Shown in pieces: positions 6,746 through 13,558 of a DNA stretch of 18,990 bases. Where the stretch lies: positions 1 through 18,990 of the forward strand of contig DASVES010000525.1 of NCBI GenBank assembly GCA_036380435.1, written 5' to 3'. Below the pieces are notes generated by a model, which saw nothing but the letters and a program-made list of their open reading frames with translations, was not told the origin of the DNA and ran no database searches. The position numbers were made by a program, and so were the translations under genes. How positions within the stretch are numbered: position 1 is the first letter of the stretch; each line of letters opens with the position of its first letter. The stretch is from DASQDT01 sp036380435. GTDB lineage: Bacteria > Acidobacteriota > Blastocatellia > Pyrinomonadales > Pyrinomonadaceae.

Positions 6746-7345
6746 ATCCTAGCCGCGCTCGTAATCGCGAGGCAAGATAATCTCAGTCAATTCACCTGCA
6801 TCACGGCCCGCGTCACAGAGTGTAGATAAGCTTCTGCGGCCTGTAGGAAACGCTCTGCGCCGACCCTTCAATTGTGGAAGACGAAGGTCGCAAACCCCGA
6901 AACAATTTCAGGAAGTGGCAAGGAGCTAATGCCAAACCTATGTGCGTCAGTAGTTAAACATGGCAAAATTGTATTTGACACTATTCAACCACGTAGTTTA
7001 TAGTCTTCTTGGCAGGCGGATTGTCCTGTTTCGTCTTAGTCATATCTCGCAGCAGGTCGGGGCCGGTCGAGTCTACAGCCGCGGGCCGGAGCGGCAACAA
7101 TCCAAAGCGCGCCGCCCGACTCCACATTGGCACTGAACCGACAAGAGCACACCTCACAGCCGACTCGGACGCGCCCACAACTCTCCTTCAAGCCGTCAGT
7201 CCCGCAACGAAATGAGACCCGCGGAAGTATCCACGAGCAGGACGCGCGCCGCGCGCGGCTGCCATTCCCGCGCCCGCCGCGCCCGCGCCCGCCTCCGCCG
7301 TCTCCACCGCCGCAGAATGTTGATCGCCAGGAACAGATAAAGATT
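6746..7345. other. 600-bp non-coding region with the pil operon leader
   Basis: No gene is supported here. The left part would hold the promoter of the leftward 585-residue gene, for which only a weak TTGACT-17-CGATTA match is seen near 6800. At 6861-6890 an imperfect hairpin (CGACCCTTC against GAAGGTCG, one bulged C) occurs without a T-run. The right part from about 7011 would be the 335-base untranslated leader of pilM. It includes an unusually C-rich, A-free stretch at about 7267-7307 made of CCGCGC/CCGCCG units. An upstream frame in phase with pilM exists from 7127, but its residues are low-complexity and not PilM-like. Confidence 0.5.
6975..7004 (+). promoter_or_regulatory. sigma-70-type promoter of the pilMNOPQ operon
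   Basis: TTGACA (6975-6980), an 18-bp spacer and TATAGT (6999-7004) are close to consensus and lie in a locally AT-rich patch of an otherwise GC-rich region. The predicted start is near 7011, giving a leader of about 335 bases before pilM. No sigma-54 (GG-N10-GC) element is obvious here. Confidence 0.6.
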
Positions 7346-8407
7346 ATGTTCAAGAAAAGCCTCGGCAAGAAAAACCTCGTGGGCCTCGACATCGGGTCGA
7401 GCTCCGTGAAGGCCGTCGAATTGCAGGGCAAGATGGGCAGCCTTCAACTCGCCAGCCTCGGCTACGAGACGCTCCAGCCCGACACCGTCGTTGACGGCCA
7501 GATCATGGAGCTGAACGACGTGTCGAACGCCATCGCCGGCCTGTTCAGCGCCCACCAGATCAAGACCGACCGCGTGGCCGCGGGAGTGTCGGGCAGCTCC
7601 GTCATCGTCAAGAACATCATCGTCCCCCAGATGAGCGAGGGCGAACTCGAAGAGTCAATCGACTGGCACGCCGAGGAGCACATCCCGTTCGACATCGCGG
7701 ACGTGAGCCTCGACTACCAGATCGTCGGCTCCGGCGCCGACTCGCTGCACGTGCTGATGGCCGCCTGCAAGCGCGACTTCATCGCCAACATCAAGCAGGC
7801 CATCCAGCTCGCCGGCAAGCAGCCGGCCATCATCGACGTTGACGCCTTCGCCCTCCAGAACTGCTACGAGGTCAACTACGAGCCGCGCGCCGACCAGACC
7901 GTGGCGCTTTTGAACGTCGGCGCGGCGACGATGAACATCAACATCCTCAAAGGCGTGCAGAGTGTGTTCACGCGCGACGTGTCGGTGGGCGGCAACCAGT
8001 ACACGTCGCTGCTTCAGAAAGAGCTGGGGCTGACGTTCGAGCAGGCCGAGGCCGTGAAGCGCACGGGCAAGGCTCCCGAGGGCACCGACTCCGGGGAGTT
8101 GGAGGCCATCCTGGAGACGGTCTCCGACATGCTGGCGCTCGAAATCTCGAAGACGTTCGACTTCTACCGCGCCACGGCCGACGACAGCGAGGCCGCCGTC
8201 CAGAAGATTCTCATCTCGGGCGGGGGCTGCAAGCTGCGCGGGCTGACCGAATACCTGGAGAGCCGCTTCGAGCTTCCGGTCGAGTTGTTCGACCCCTTCC
8301 GCAATATCAAAATCGACGCGCGCAAGTTCGACCCCGACTTCATGCGCGACCTCGTGCCCGAGATGGCCGTCGCCGTCGGCCTCGCCCTGAGAGGAGTGGA
8401 AGCTTAA
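7346..8407 (+). CDS. pilM: type IV pilus assembly protein PilM
   Basis: PilM is the cytoplasmic actin-like ATP-binding protein of the type IVa pilus alignment complex; it binds the N-terminal tail of PilN. The 353-residue protein shows the actin-fold motifs: phosphate-1 DIGSSSVKAVEL (residues 15-26), phosphate-2 NVGAATMNI (190-198) and adenosine SGGGCKLRGL (291-300). The SHS2-like insertion (ESIDWHAEEHIPFDI) typical of PilM is present. I chose ATG 7346 because MFKKSLGKKNLVGLD is the canonical N-terminus; the frame extends upstream to 7127 but with arginine/proline low-complexity residues. The ribosome-binding site is weak (AGGA 13 bases upstream). The stop codon abuts the pilN ATG directly, so the two are translationally coupled. 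Confidence 0.95.
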   Translation: MFKKSLGKKNLVGLDIGSSSVKAVELQGKMGSLQLASLGYETLQPDTVVDGQIMELNDVSNAIAGLFSAHQIKTDRVAAGVSGSSVIVKNIIVPQMSEGELEESIDWHAEEHIPFDIADVSLDYQIVGSGADSLHVLMAACKRDFIANIKQAIQLAGKQPAIIDVDAFALQNCYEVNYEPRADQTVALLNVGAATMNINILKGVQSVFTRDVSVGGNQYTSLLQKELGLTFEQAEAVKRTGKAPEGTDSGELEAILETVSDMLALEISKTFDFYRATADDSEAAVQKILISGGGCKLRGLTEYLESRFELPVELFDPFRNIKIDARKFDPDFMRDLVPEMAVAVGLALRGVEA

Positions 8408-9097
8408 ATGATTAAGGTCAACCTACTGGACTCGGTCACCGACCGGACGCACAGCGTCGCCGCCGTCGAGGCGAGGGTCGCCAACCCGCGCGCGCGCAGT
8501 TGGATTCTGATGAGCGTCGTCTTCGGCCTCGTCGTTCTGGGGATGGGCGTCGATTACGTGAGCGCCAACTACAAGAACACGAGCGCGAAGGACGAGCTGG
8601 CGCGGCAGGAAGAGATCGCCGCGAAGATGCAGGAGATCAACAAGCAGCAGGCCGACCTCGAGAAGAAGATCAACGAGGTCAAGTCGCGCATCGAGGCCAT
8701 CAAGAAGCTGCGCGCGTCGCAGCAGGGGCCGGTGTCGCTCCTCTCCGAGTTGAACTCGCGGATGCCGCAGCTCAAGGACTTCTCCCTGACCGAGGTCGAG
8801 CAGAAGAACGGCGAGCTGACCATTCAGGGCCACTCGTCCAGCGAGGACGCAGTGGCGCAGTTCGCGCGCGCGCTCGAATTCTCCGACAAGGTCTTCACCA
8901 ACGTCAGCGTCGAGACCGAGCGCAAGATCGTCAATCCCGAGGACACCGACTGGACGCCGGCCGACGGCGAGATCGATGACGAGGCCCCCAAGCCCGAGGT
9001 CGTGAAGTTCAAGATCACGTGTCGCTACGGGGAGCAGCCGGCGGAGCCCGCGGCGGCCCCAGACGCGAAGAAGAAGAAGGACGCGCCGGCCGCCTGA
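8408..9097 (+). CDS. pilN: type IV pilus assembly protein PilN
   Basis: PilN is a bitopic inner-membrane protein that docks PilM through its N-terminal tail and pairs with PilO in the periplasm. The tail begins MIKVNLLD, the diagnostic PilM-binding motif. A single membrane helix follows at about residues 31-50 (SWILMSVVFGLVVLGMGVDY), then a coiled coil (about 60-103, rich in K/E/Q) and a ferredoxin-like periplasmic domain (LLSELNSRMPQLKDFSLTEV onward). At 229 residues it is slightly longer than usual because of an acidic segment (about 180-198) and an alanine/lysine-rich C-terminus. ATG 8408 follows the pilM stop with no gap; GAGAGGAG at the end of pilM serves as ribosome-binding site. Confidence 0.93.
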   Translation: MIKVNLLDSVTDRTHSVAAVEARVANPRARSWILMSVVFGLVVLGMGVDYVSANYKNTSAKDELARQEEIAAKMQEINKQQADLEKKINEVKSRIEAIKKLRASQQGPVSLLSELNSRMPQLKDFSLTEVEQKNGELTIQGHSSSEDAVAQFARALEFSDKVFTNVSVETERKIVNPEDTDWTPADGEIDDEAPKPEVVKFKITCRYGEQPAEPAAAPDAKKKKDAPAA

Positions 9098-9120
9098 CAG
9101 GTGGCGCGGAAGTAGACGGA

Positions 9121-9140
9121 AGCGGCCGCGCCCGGCCGCT
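9121..9140. other. GC-rich hairpin between pilN and pilO
   Basis: AGCGGCCG (9121-9128) and CGGCCGCT (9133-9140) form a perfect 8-bp stem with a CGCC loop in the 66-bp pilN-pilO gap. There is no T-run, so it is not a simple terminator. It ends 10 bases before the pilO ribosome-binding site and may protect or be a processing site in the operon mRNA. Confidence 0.5.
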
Positions 9141-9163
9141 CGACCGAAGGAACCCAAAAGACC

Positions 9164-9814
9164 ATGAAGAAACTCGAAGCCCTCCAAGAGAAACCCTGGT
9201 ACATGCAGCTCGCCGCGTTCGGCGTCGTCGGCATCCTGCTCTACGCCTGCTTCTGGTACTTCGTCACCAAGGGCACGCGCGACGAGACGACGGAGATCGA
9301 GGTGAAGATCGGGGAGTTGCAGATGGAGAACGCGAAGGCGCAGGCCGCCGAGCAGCGCCTGAACGACTTCCGCGCCTCCTACGCGCGCGTCCAGGCCGAC
9401 TACGACGACCTGAAGGCGCTGCTGCCCGAGCACAAGGAGCTGACGATGGTGCTCTCCAGCATCCACGACCGCGCGCGGGGCCAGCTCGCCGTGACGAAGT
9501 TCAAGCCCAAGGCCGACGAGCAGCAGGACTTCTACTCCAGCAAGCTGATCGAGGTCGGCGTCTCGGGCAGCTACAACAAGCTCGGACAGTTCTTCTCGCA
9601 GATGGCCTCCTACCAGCGCATCGTCTCGATTACGGACTTCAAGCTGACGGGACTCGACAAGAAGAAGAACGAAGACAAGGACATGATGCAGAAGGGGCGG
9701 ACGCTCAACGCCGAGTTCAAGCTCAAGGCTTATTACGCCTCGCCCGACCGGCTCCAGAACGTCGCGCCGGTCGCGGCGACGGCTGGCGTCAAGCCGCCGG
9801 TCGCGACGAAGTAG
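9164..9814 (+). CDS. pilO: type IV pilus assembly protein PilO
   Basis: PilO is the inner-membrane partner of PilN; the heterodimer links cytoplasmic PilM to periplasmic PilP and PilQ. The 216-residue protein has a short cytoplasmic tail with KPWYMQ, one membrane helix (about residues 14-34, ending in WYFVTKG), a coiled coil (about 40-75) and the PilO ferredoxin-like fold. The conserved core VSGSYNKLGQFFSQMASYQR (about residues 133-152) is the strongest family marker, followed by the IVSITDFKL strand. An AAGGAA sequence about 13 bases upstream supports ATG 9164. It sits 66 bp after pilN and 44 bp before pilP in the expected order. Confidence 0.93.
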   Translation: MKKLEALQEKPWYMQLAAFGVVGILLYACFWYFVTKGTRDETTEIEVKIGELQMENAKAQAAEQRLNDFRASYARVQADYDDLKALLPEHKELTMVLSSIHDRARGQLAVTKFKPKADEQQDFYSSKLIEVGVSGSYNKLGQFFSQMASYQRIVSITDFKLTGLDKKKNEDKDMMQKGRTLNAEFKLKAYYASPDRLQNVAPVAATAGVKPPVATK

Positions 9815-9858
9815 CCGCAGTTCGCGGCGTCGCATAAAACCTCGGAGTTAAGGAAGAG

Positions 9859-10518
9859 ATGATGACGATGAGATCGAAAAAGAGAATCTTCGCCGCCGCG
9901 TGCGGACTGCTGGTTGCCGCCTGGTGTGCGCCCCTCGCGGGCGCGCAGGAGGCCGCCAACAACACCAACTACCGCACGGCGAAGCGCGACCCGTTCACGA
10001 ACTACAAGGTCATGTTCCGGCGCAAGGTCGCGAAGAAGGAGTCGCCCAAGCCGATGCCCATCACGGCGCCCTCCATTCAGGCGCGCATCGAACAGTTCAA
10101 GGCGCAGAAGCGCGCGGCGATCAACCTCCAGCAGCCCGCGCCGAAGCCGACGACGGCGCTCCTGCTCGGCGAGGTGCGCGTCACCGGCATCTTCCGCACC
10201 CCGCGCGGCGTGGCGGCGATGGTTGAGGCCACGCCGATCAAGCTCTCCTACGTCATCTATCCCGGCGAGACTTTTTACAACGGGATGCTCGTCGCCATCG
10301 AAGACTCGCGGCTCGTCTTCCGCAAGGAGACGCGCTGGACCGACGGACGGCGCGATGTCGCCGTCGAGACCAAGCCGTTGGAGCAGCCCAGCGCGGCCGA
10401 CGCGCTGACGGCGCAGAAGACGGGCGAGGCGGGACAGCCGGCCGCGCCCGGCAAGAGCCAGCCCGAAGCCCCCGCCAGAAAAGACGACGCCAAGGCGCTC
10501 GCCTCGAAGTCTAACTAA
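9859..10518 (+). CDS. pilP: type IV pilus assembly protein PilP
   Basis: PilP is the periplasmic link between the PilN/PilO heterodimer and the secretin PilQ. The 219-residue protein starts with a signal peptide (KKRIFAAACGLLVAAW, predicted cleavage near AGA-QE, residue 29). Next comes the RDPF-type motif (KRDPFTNYKVMF) and then the compact beta domain typical of PilP (GEVRVTGIFRTPRGVAAMVE, about residues 104-123, and YPGETFYNGM). Unlike classical PilP lipoproteins no good lipobox is visible: the cysteines at 15 and 23 lack leucine at -3, and residue 22 is tryptophan. The C-terminal 50 residues are a low-complexity alanine/lysine tail. AAGGAAGAG immediately upstream supports ATG 9859. The PilP call rests on both sequence and gene order. 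Confidence 0.88.
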   Translation: MMTMRSKKRIFAAACGLLVAAWCAPLAGAQEAANNTNYRTAKRDPFTNYKVMFRRKVAKKESPKPMPITAPSIQARIEQFKAQKRAAINLQQPAPKPTTALLLGEVRVTGIFRTPRGVAAMVEATPIKLSYVIYPGETFYNGMLVAIEDSRLVFRKETRWTDGRRDVAVETKPLEQPSAADALTAQKTGEAGQPAAPGKSQPEAPARKDDAKALASKSN

Positions 10519-10813
10519 AGCTTCGGCCCGCGCGCAGGCCGCCTGCCCCTCTCCCAGGGCAGCGGCGGCGCGCGGGCCGCTCTCCCGTGAGCCGTCAACG
10601 GCTCGCACGCTCGGCGCGGGACAAGACGATTGCCCGCGCCCCCCACCTCGACACCGTTTGACAGGCAGGCCAGGCGGACACCGCGTTGTGCGGCGCGCGC
10701 TTAATGAGGACAACACGCCGCAGGCGTTTGCGGTCCCAACGAGCGTTAGCGCGTGGCGGTTTCGTGATGCCCGGCCAGCTCACCCGAAGATAAGTCCCAC
10801 GAAGGATAAAGGT
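10519..10813. other. 295-bp intercistronic region between pilP and pilQ
   Basis: The region is far longer than the other gaps of the operon and has no convincing gene. Besides the large hairpin at 10524-10579, it holds a second perfect hairpin, GAGCCGT/ACGGCTC with a two-base loop (10589-10604). A pair of small stem-loops occurs at about 10717-10765 (CCGCA..TGCGG and AACG..CGTT, flanked by CGCC/GGCG). A TTGACA box at 10658-10663 has no -10 box at proper spacing. The pilQ frame is open upstream to 10658, but those residues are not secretin-like. Confidence 0.5.
10524..10579. other. 56-base GC-rich stem-loop after pilP
   Basis: CGGCCCGCGCG (10524-10534) pairs perfectly with CGCGCGGGCCG (10569-10579). 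Inside it CCGCC pairs with GGCGG and TGCCC with GGGCA, closing an 8-base loop. Together this is a 21-bp stem with two bulges, located six bases after the pilP stop. No T-run follows, so it is likelier an mRNA stabiliser or attenuator than a simple terminator. Confidence 0.65.
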
Positions 10814-13015
10814 ATGAGCCACCCAGAAAAGATCATCAAGGCGGTCGCCGCGAGAGTCGCGCTCGTTCTCTCGCTGGCGCTGCCGCTCACCACCCCCGCC
10901 CTCGCCTCCGCGGCGACGGCGACGACACCGCCCGCGGTGAAGTCTGTGCGCGCATCCGTCTCCGGGGCGGCGACCTTCATCACCGTGGACGCGACCTCGC
11001 CGATGGCCTACAGCGTCCGCCGCCCCGGCGACGACCTCCTCGTCGTCGAGCTGCACGGCGTCAACGCCTCGGCCCTCGCGCCGAGCTACACGGTCGCTTC
11101 GCCGCTCGTCGCGGGCGTCGCGGTCAAAAAGTCGATGCACGACGGCGGCGCGCAGACGAGTCTCGAAATCTCCCTGCGCGCGCCCGCGCGCGAGCGCTCG
11201 CACATGTCCGACACGTCGCTCATCGTCGAGCTGTGGCCCGAGAAGACCGCGGCCACGGCGGACGCCGCGCGGCCCGTGACCCGGACTGACGCGGCCGCGA
11301 AGACGAACGACCCCGTGCCGGGGCCGGCAGACTCCGCCAAAGCGCAGCAGCCCGCCGACCGCACCACGGGCGGCGAGCCGGCTTCGCAGCAGGGGCAGCG
11401 TTACGGGCAGCCCGGATTCGTCGGCGAGCCGATCAGCCTTAACGTCGTCAACGCCGACATCCGCGACATCCTCAACTACATCACCGAGCAGTACGGCATT
11501 AACTTCATCATCGACGCCTCGGTGCTGGCAATCCCCGTCACGGTCAACGTCACGGACGTGCCGTGGAACATCGCGCTCGACTCGATCCTGAAGGCCAACC
11601 GCCTCGGCGTCGAGGCCAACGGCAACATCCTGCGCGTCGCCACGACCGGGGTGCTGGCCGGCGAGTCCGAAGTGCAGTCGCGCATCCGCGCCGCGGCGCT
11701 GGAGAACTCGCCGCTCACGACCGAGTACGTCCGCCTCAATTACGCGCGGGCTTCGGGCACGCTCTCGAACGCCGCCGGCACCACCGGCAACTTCTCCGGC
11801 GGCTCGACGGGCCAGAGCTTCTCGGGCGGCACGGGCGGGCAGACCGACCCCGGCATCCTGCCGATCATCAAGCGCCGCCTCTCCAAGCGCGGCGCGGTCG
11901 AGTACGACGGCCGCAGCAACACGCTCATCATCACCGACGTTCAGGAGAACATCGACTCGATTCGCAAGCTCGTCACGCTCCTCGACCAGCCCGAGCCGCA
12001 GGTCGAGATCGAGACGCGCATCGTCATCGCCACCCGCAACTTCAGCCGCGACCTCGGCGTCCAGCTTCAGGCCGCCGTCTTCGGCGCGCGCGGCGCGGGC
12101 GGCTCCTTCGAGACCGCGCCCGCACAAACCGGCCTGATCCCCGGCGGCCTGCCGGGCGGCCTCGTCAACACGCCGCCCTCCTCCGGGGGCCTCGGCGTCC
12201 CCGGCGCGAGCACCGTCATCGGTCTGACGACGGGCATCTTCGGCACGGCGCAGATCGGCGCGCTCATCACGGCGGCCGAGCGCAACGGTCAGGCCAAGAT
12301 CGTCGCCACCCCGCGCGTCACCGCGCTTAACAACCGCCCGGCGCAGATCGAATCGGGGTCGCAGATTCCGGTCGTCACGCCGCAGCTCGCCACCGGCACC
12401 GGCGGCACACTGGGCGGCAGCGTCTTCACTACCACTTTCGTCTCCGTTCCCCTGCGTCTGTCCGTCACCCCACAGATCACGGACGCCGGCACGGTCATCC
12501 TCCGCGTCGTCGCCGAGAACAACAGCGTCAACCTGACGCTCGTCAACTCCTTCGGCACGCCGGGCATCGACACGCAGCGCATGCAGACGGAAGTGCTCGT
12601 GCCCGACGGCGGCACGACGGTCGTCGGCGGGGTGCTCAACGACCGCGAGGCCGAGACGCAGAACCGCACGCCGGGCCTCTCCGGCATCCCCGTCCTCGGC
12701 AACCTCTTCAAGCGCCGCACGACCCGGCGCGACACCGACGAGCTGCTGTTCTTCATCACGCCGCGCATCTATCGTCCCGACTATCAGGGCCGGCGCGTCG
12801 AGTCCAGCACACAGACGGGCACGCGCTTCGTCTCGATCCCGCAGCCCGTGCCGCTCGGCAACCCCGAGACGAACACGCCCACGCAGCAGGATCAGTTGCA
12901 GCAGCAGAATCAGCAGCCGGCGCCGATCATCATTCCCATGCCGGCGAACCCGCAGCAGGGCCAGTCGCAGACCACCACGCCGCCGTCCCAGACCGGCGAA
13001 ACGCCCCGACCGTAA
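10814..13015 (+). CDS. pilQ: type IV pilus secretin PilQ
   Basis: PilQ forms the outer-membrane gate through which the pilus passes. I chose ATG 10814 because a signal peptide follows (VALVLSLALPLTTPALASA) and AAGGA lies 7-8 bases upstream. This gives 733 residues. Domain order: one AMIN domain at about 42-140 (peptidoglycan targeting), a disordered alanine/proline linker, the secretin N0/STN domain at about 204-275 (ISLNVVNADIRDILNYI), and an N1/NHN domain with a Gly/Ser-rich insert (about 315-345). The secretin barrel domain spans about 395-655, with ATPRVTALNNRPAQIESGSQ, VPDGGTTVVGGV and the ending ELLFFITPRI. The last 75 residues are glutamine/proline-rich and probably disordered. It ends one base before the AGGAGG of the Roadblock gene. 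Confidence 0.95.
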   Translation: MSHPEKIIKAVAARVALVLSLALPLTTPALASAATATTPPAVKSVRASVSGAATFITVDATSPMAYSVRRPGDDLLVVELHGVNASALAPSYTVASPLVAGVAVKKSMHDGGAQTSLEISLRAPARERSHMSDTSLIVELWPEKTAATADAARPVTRTDAAAKTNDPVPGPADSAKAQQPADRTTGGEPASQQGQRYGQPGFVGEPISLNVVNADIRDILNYITEQYGINFIIDASVLAIPVTVNVTDVPWNIALDSILKANRLGVEANGNILRVATTGVLAGESEVQSRIRAAALENSPLTTEYVRLNYARASGTLSNAAGTTGNFSGGSTGQSFSGGTGGQTDPGILPIIKRRLSKRGAVEYDGRSNTLIITDVQENIDSIRKLVTLLDQPEPQVEIETRIVIATRNFSRDLGVQLQAAVFGARGAGGSFETAPAQTGLIPGGLPGGLVNTPPSSGGLGVPGASTVIGLTTGIFGTAQIGALITAAERNGQAKIVATPRVTALNNRPAQIESGSQIPVVTPQLATGTGGTLGGSVFTTTFVSVPLRLSVTPQITDAGTVILRVVAENNSVNLTLVNSFGTPGIDTQRMQTEVLVPDGGTTVVGGVLNDREAETQNRTPGLSGIPVLGNLFKRRTTRRDTDELLFFITPRIYRPDYQGRRVESSTQTGTRFVSIPQPVPLGNPETNTPTQQDQLQQQNQQPAPIIIPMPANPQQGQSQTTTPPSQTGETPRP

Positions 13016-13031
13016 AGGAGGTTTGGAAAAG

Positions 13032-13397
13032 ATGTTCAGGGAAGCACTCGAAAGCATTAACGGGCGCACCGAGGGAGCACTCGGCTCTCTCATCATGGGC
13101 ACGGACGGCATCGCGGTGGAAAAACTTCTGCTCGAAGACGGCATCGAGGCCAACATCGATGTCGCCGCCGCCGAGGTCACTTCGCTCGTCCGCAGCGCGC
13201 AACGGGCCGGACGCGACACCGGGCTGGGGGCCGTGCGCGAACTCATCCTCACCTTCGAGGGGATGAACATCATCGCCCGGCTCATCACGGCCGACTATTT
13301 CGTCGTGCTGGCGCTCCAACCCGACGGCAACCTCGGCCGCGGGCGCTTCGAGCTACGCAAGGCCGAGATGGACCTCGCGCGCGAGTTCGCCATGTAG
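13032..13397 (+). CDS. Roadblock/LC7-domain protein, MglB-like
   Basis: The 121-residue protein is a single Roadblock/LC7 domain: helix 1 (REALESINGRTEGALG), strands around SLIMGTDGIAVEKL, a central helix (AAAEVTSLVRSAQRA) and GAVRELILTFEGMNIIARLI followed by YFVVLALQPDGNLGRGRFEL. In the MglB family this fold acts as a GTPase-activating partner of the Ras-like MglA, which sets polarity of type IV pilus machines. ATG 13032 is chosen with AGGAGG (13016-13021) ten bases upstream; a TTG at 13023 is too close to it. It is the last gene of the pil operon, 16 bp after pilQ. No mglA is in the window, so the partner GTPase is inferred. Confidence 0.85.
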   Translation: MFREALESINGRTEGALGSLIMGTDGIAVEKLLLEDGIEANIDVAAAEVTSLVRSAQRAGRDTGLGAVRELILTFEGMNIIARLITADYFVVLALQPDGNLGRGRFELRKAEMDLAREFAM

Positions 13398-13433
13398 AGC
13401 GCCGACTTTTACGAGCAAGGGGAGGGTCGCGAA

Positions 13434-13463
13434 AAGGGGCCGCGTCGAAAGGCGCGGCCCCTT
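13434..13463. terminator. GC-rich terminator-like hairpin after the pil operon
   Basis: AAGGGGCCGCG (13434-13444) and CGCGGCCCCTT (13453-13463) make a perfect 11-bp stem with an 8-base loop, 37 bases after the Roadblock gene stop. No T-run follows on the plus strand. Read leftward it is followed by TTTTC, so it may also end transcripts from the mtgA side. Confidence 0.6.
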
Positions 13464-13467
13464 CTCC

Positions 13468-13558
13468 GTAAGGCAAAAGTAAAAAGGCAAAAGGCAAAAG
13501 TGAAGAAGCAGAATCGCCTTCTTCACTTTTGCCTTTTGCCTTTTTACTTTTGCCTTAC
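13468..13558. repeat. 41-bp perfect inverted repeat built of heptamers, between convergent genes
   Basis: Arms 13468-13508 and 13518-13558 are perfect reverse complements around a 9-base spacer (CAGAATCGC). Each arm contains five 7-base units; on the plus strand they are GGCAAAA, GTAAAAA, GGCAAAA, GGCAAAA and GTGAAGA (13472-13506). The mtgA stop codon lies inside the outer end of the right arm. As RNA it would form a very stable hairpin and could terminate transcription from both sides. Its purine/pyrimidine asymmetry and heptamer build suggest a dispersed repeat rather than an ordinary terminator. Confidence 0.85.

Noticed and set aside
7127..7345. In-frame upstream extension of pilM
   Set aside because: The extra residues are arginine/proline low-complexity sequence; PilM families start at MFKKSLGKK, and the region is better explained as mRNA leader.
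8423..9835. 470-codon open frame opposite pilN and pilO
   Set aside because: Leucine/arginine-rich composition without motifs; the sense frames are clear PilN and PilO.
10658..10663. TTGACA box before pilQ as an internal promoter
   Set aside because: No -10 box occurs 15-19 bp downstream; the next AT-rich hexamer is 37 bp away.
10658..10813. In-frame upstream extension of pilQ
   Set aside because: A signal peptide and ribosome-binding site mark the start at 10814; the extension would bury the signal peptide.
10595..13288. Very long open frame (897 codons) on the strand opposite pilQ
   Set aside because: It is an antisense shadow of a high-GC gene: arginine/valine/aspartate-rich low-complexity residues, while the sense strand encodes a complete secretin with all family motifs.
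13472..13554. CRISPR-like appearance of the repeated GGCAAAA units
   Set aside because: Units are seven bases with no spacers and form a palindrome; no cas genes are nearby.
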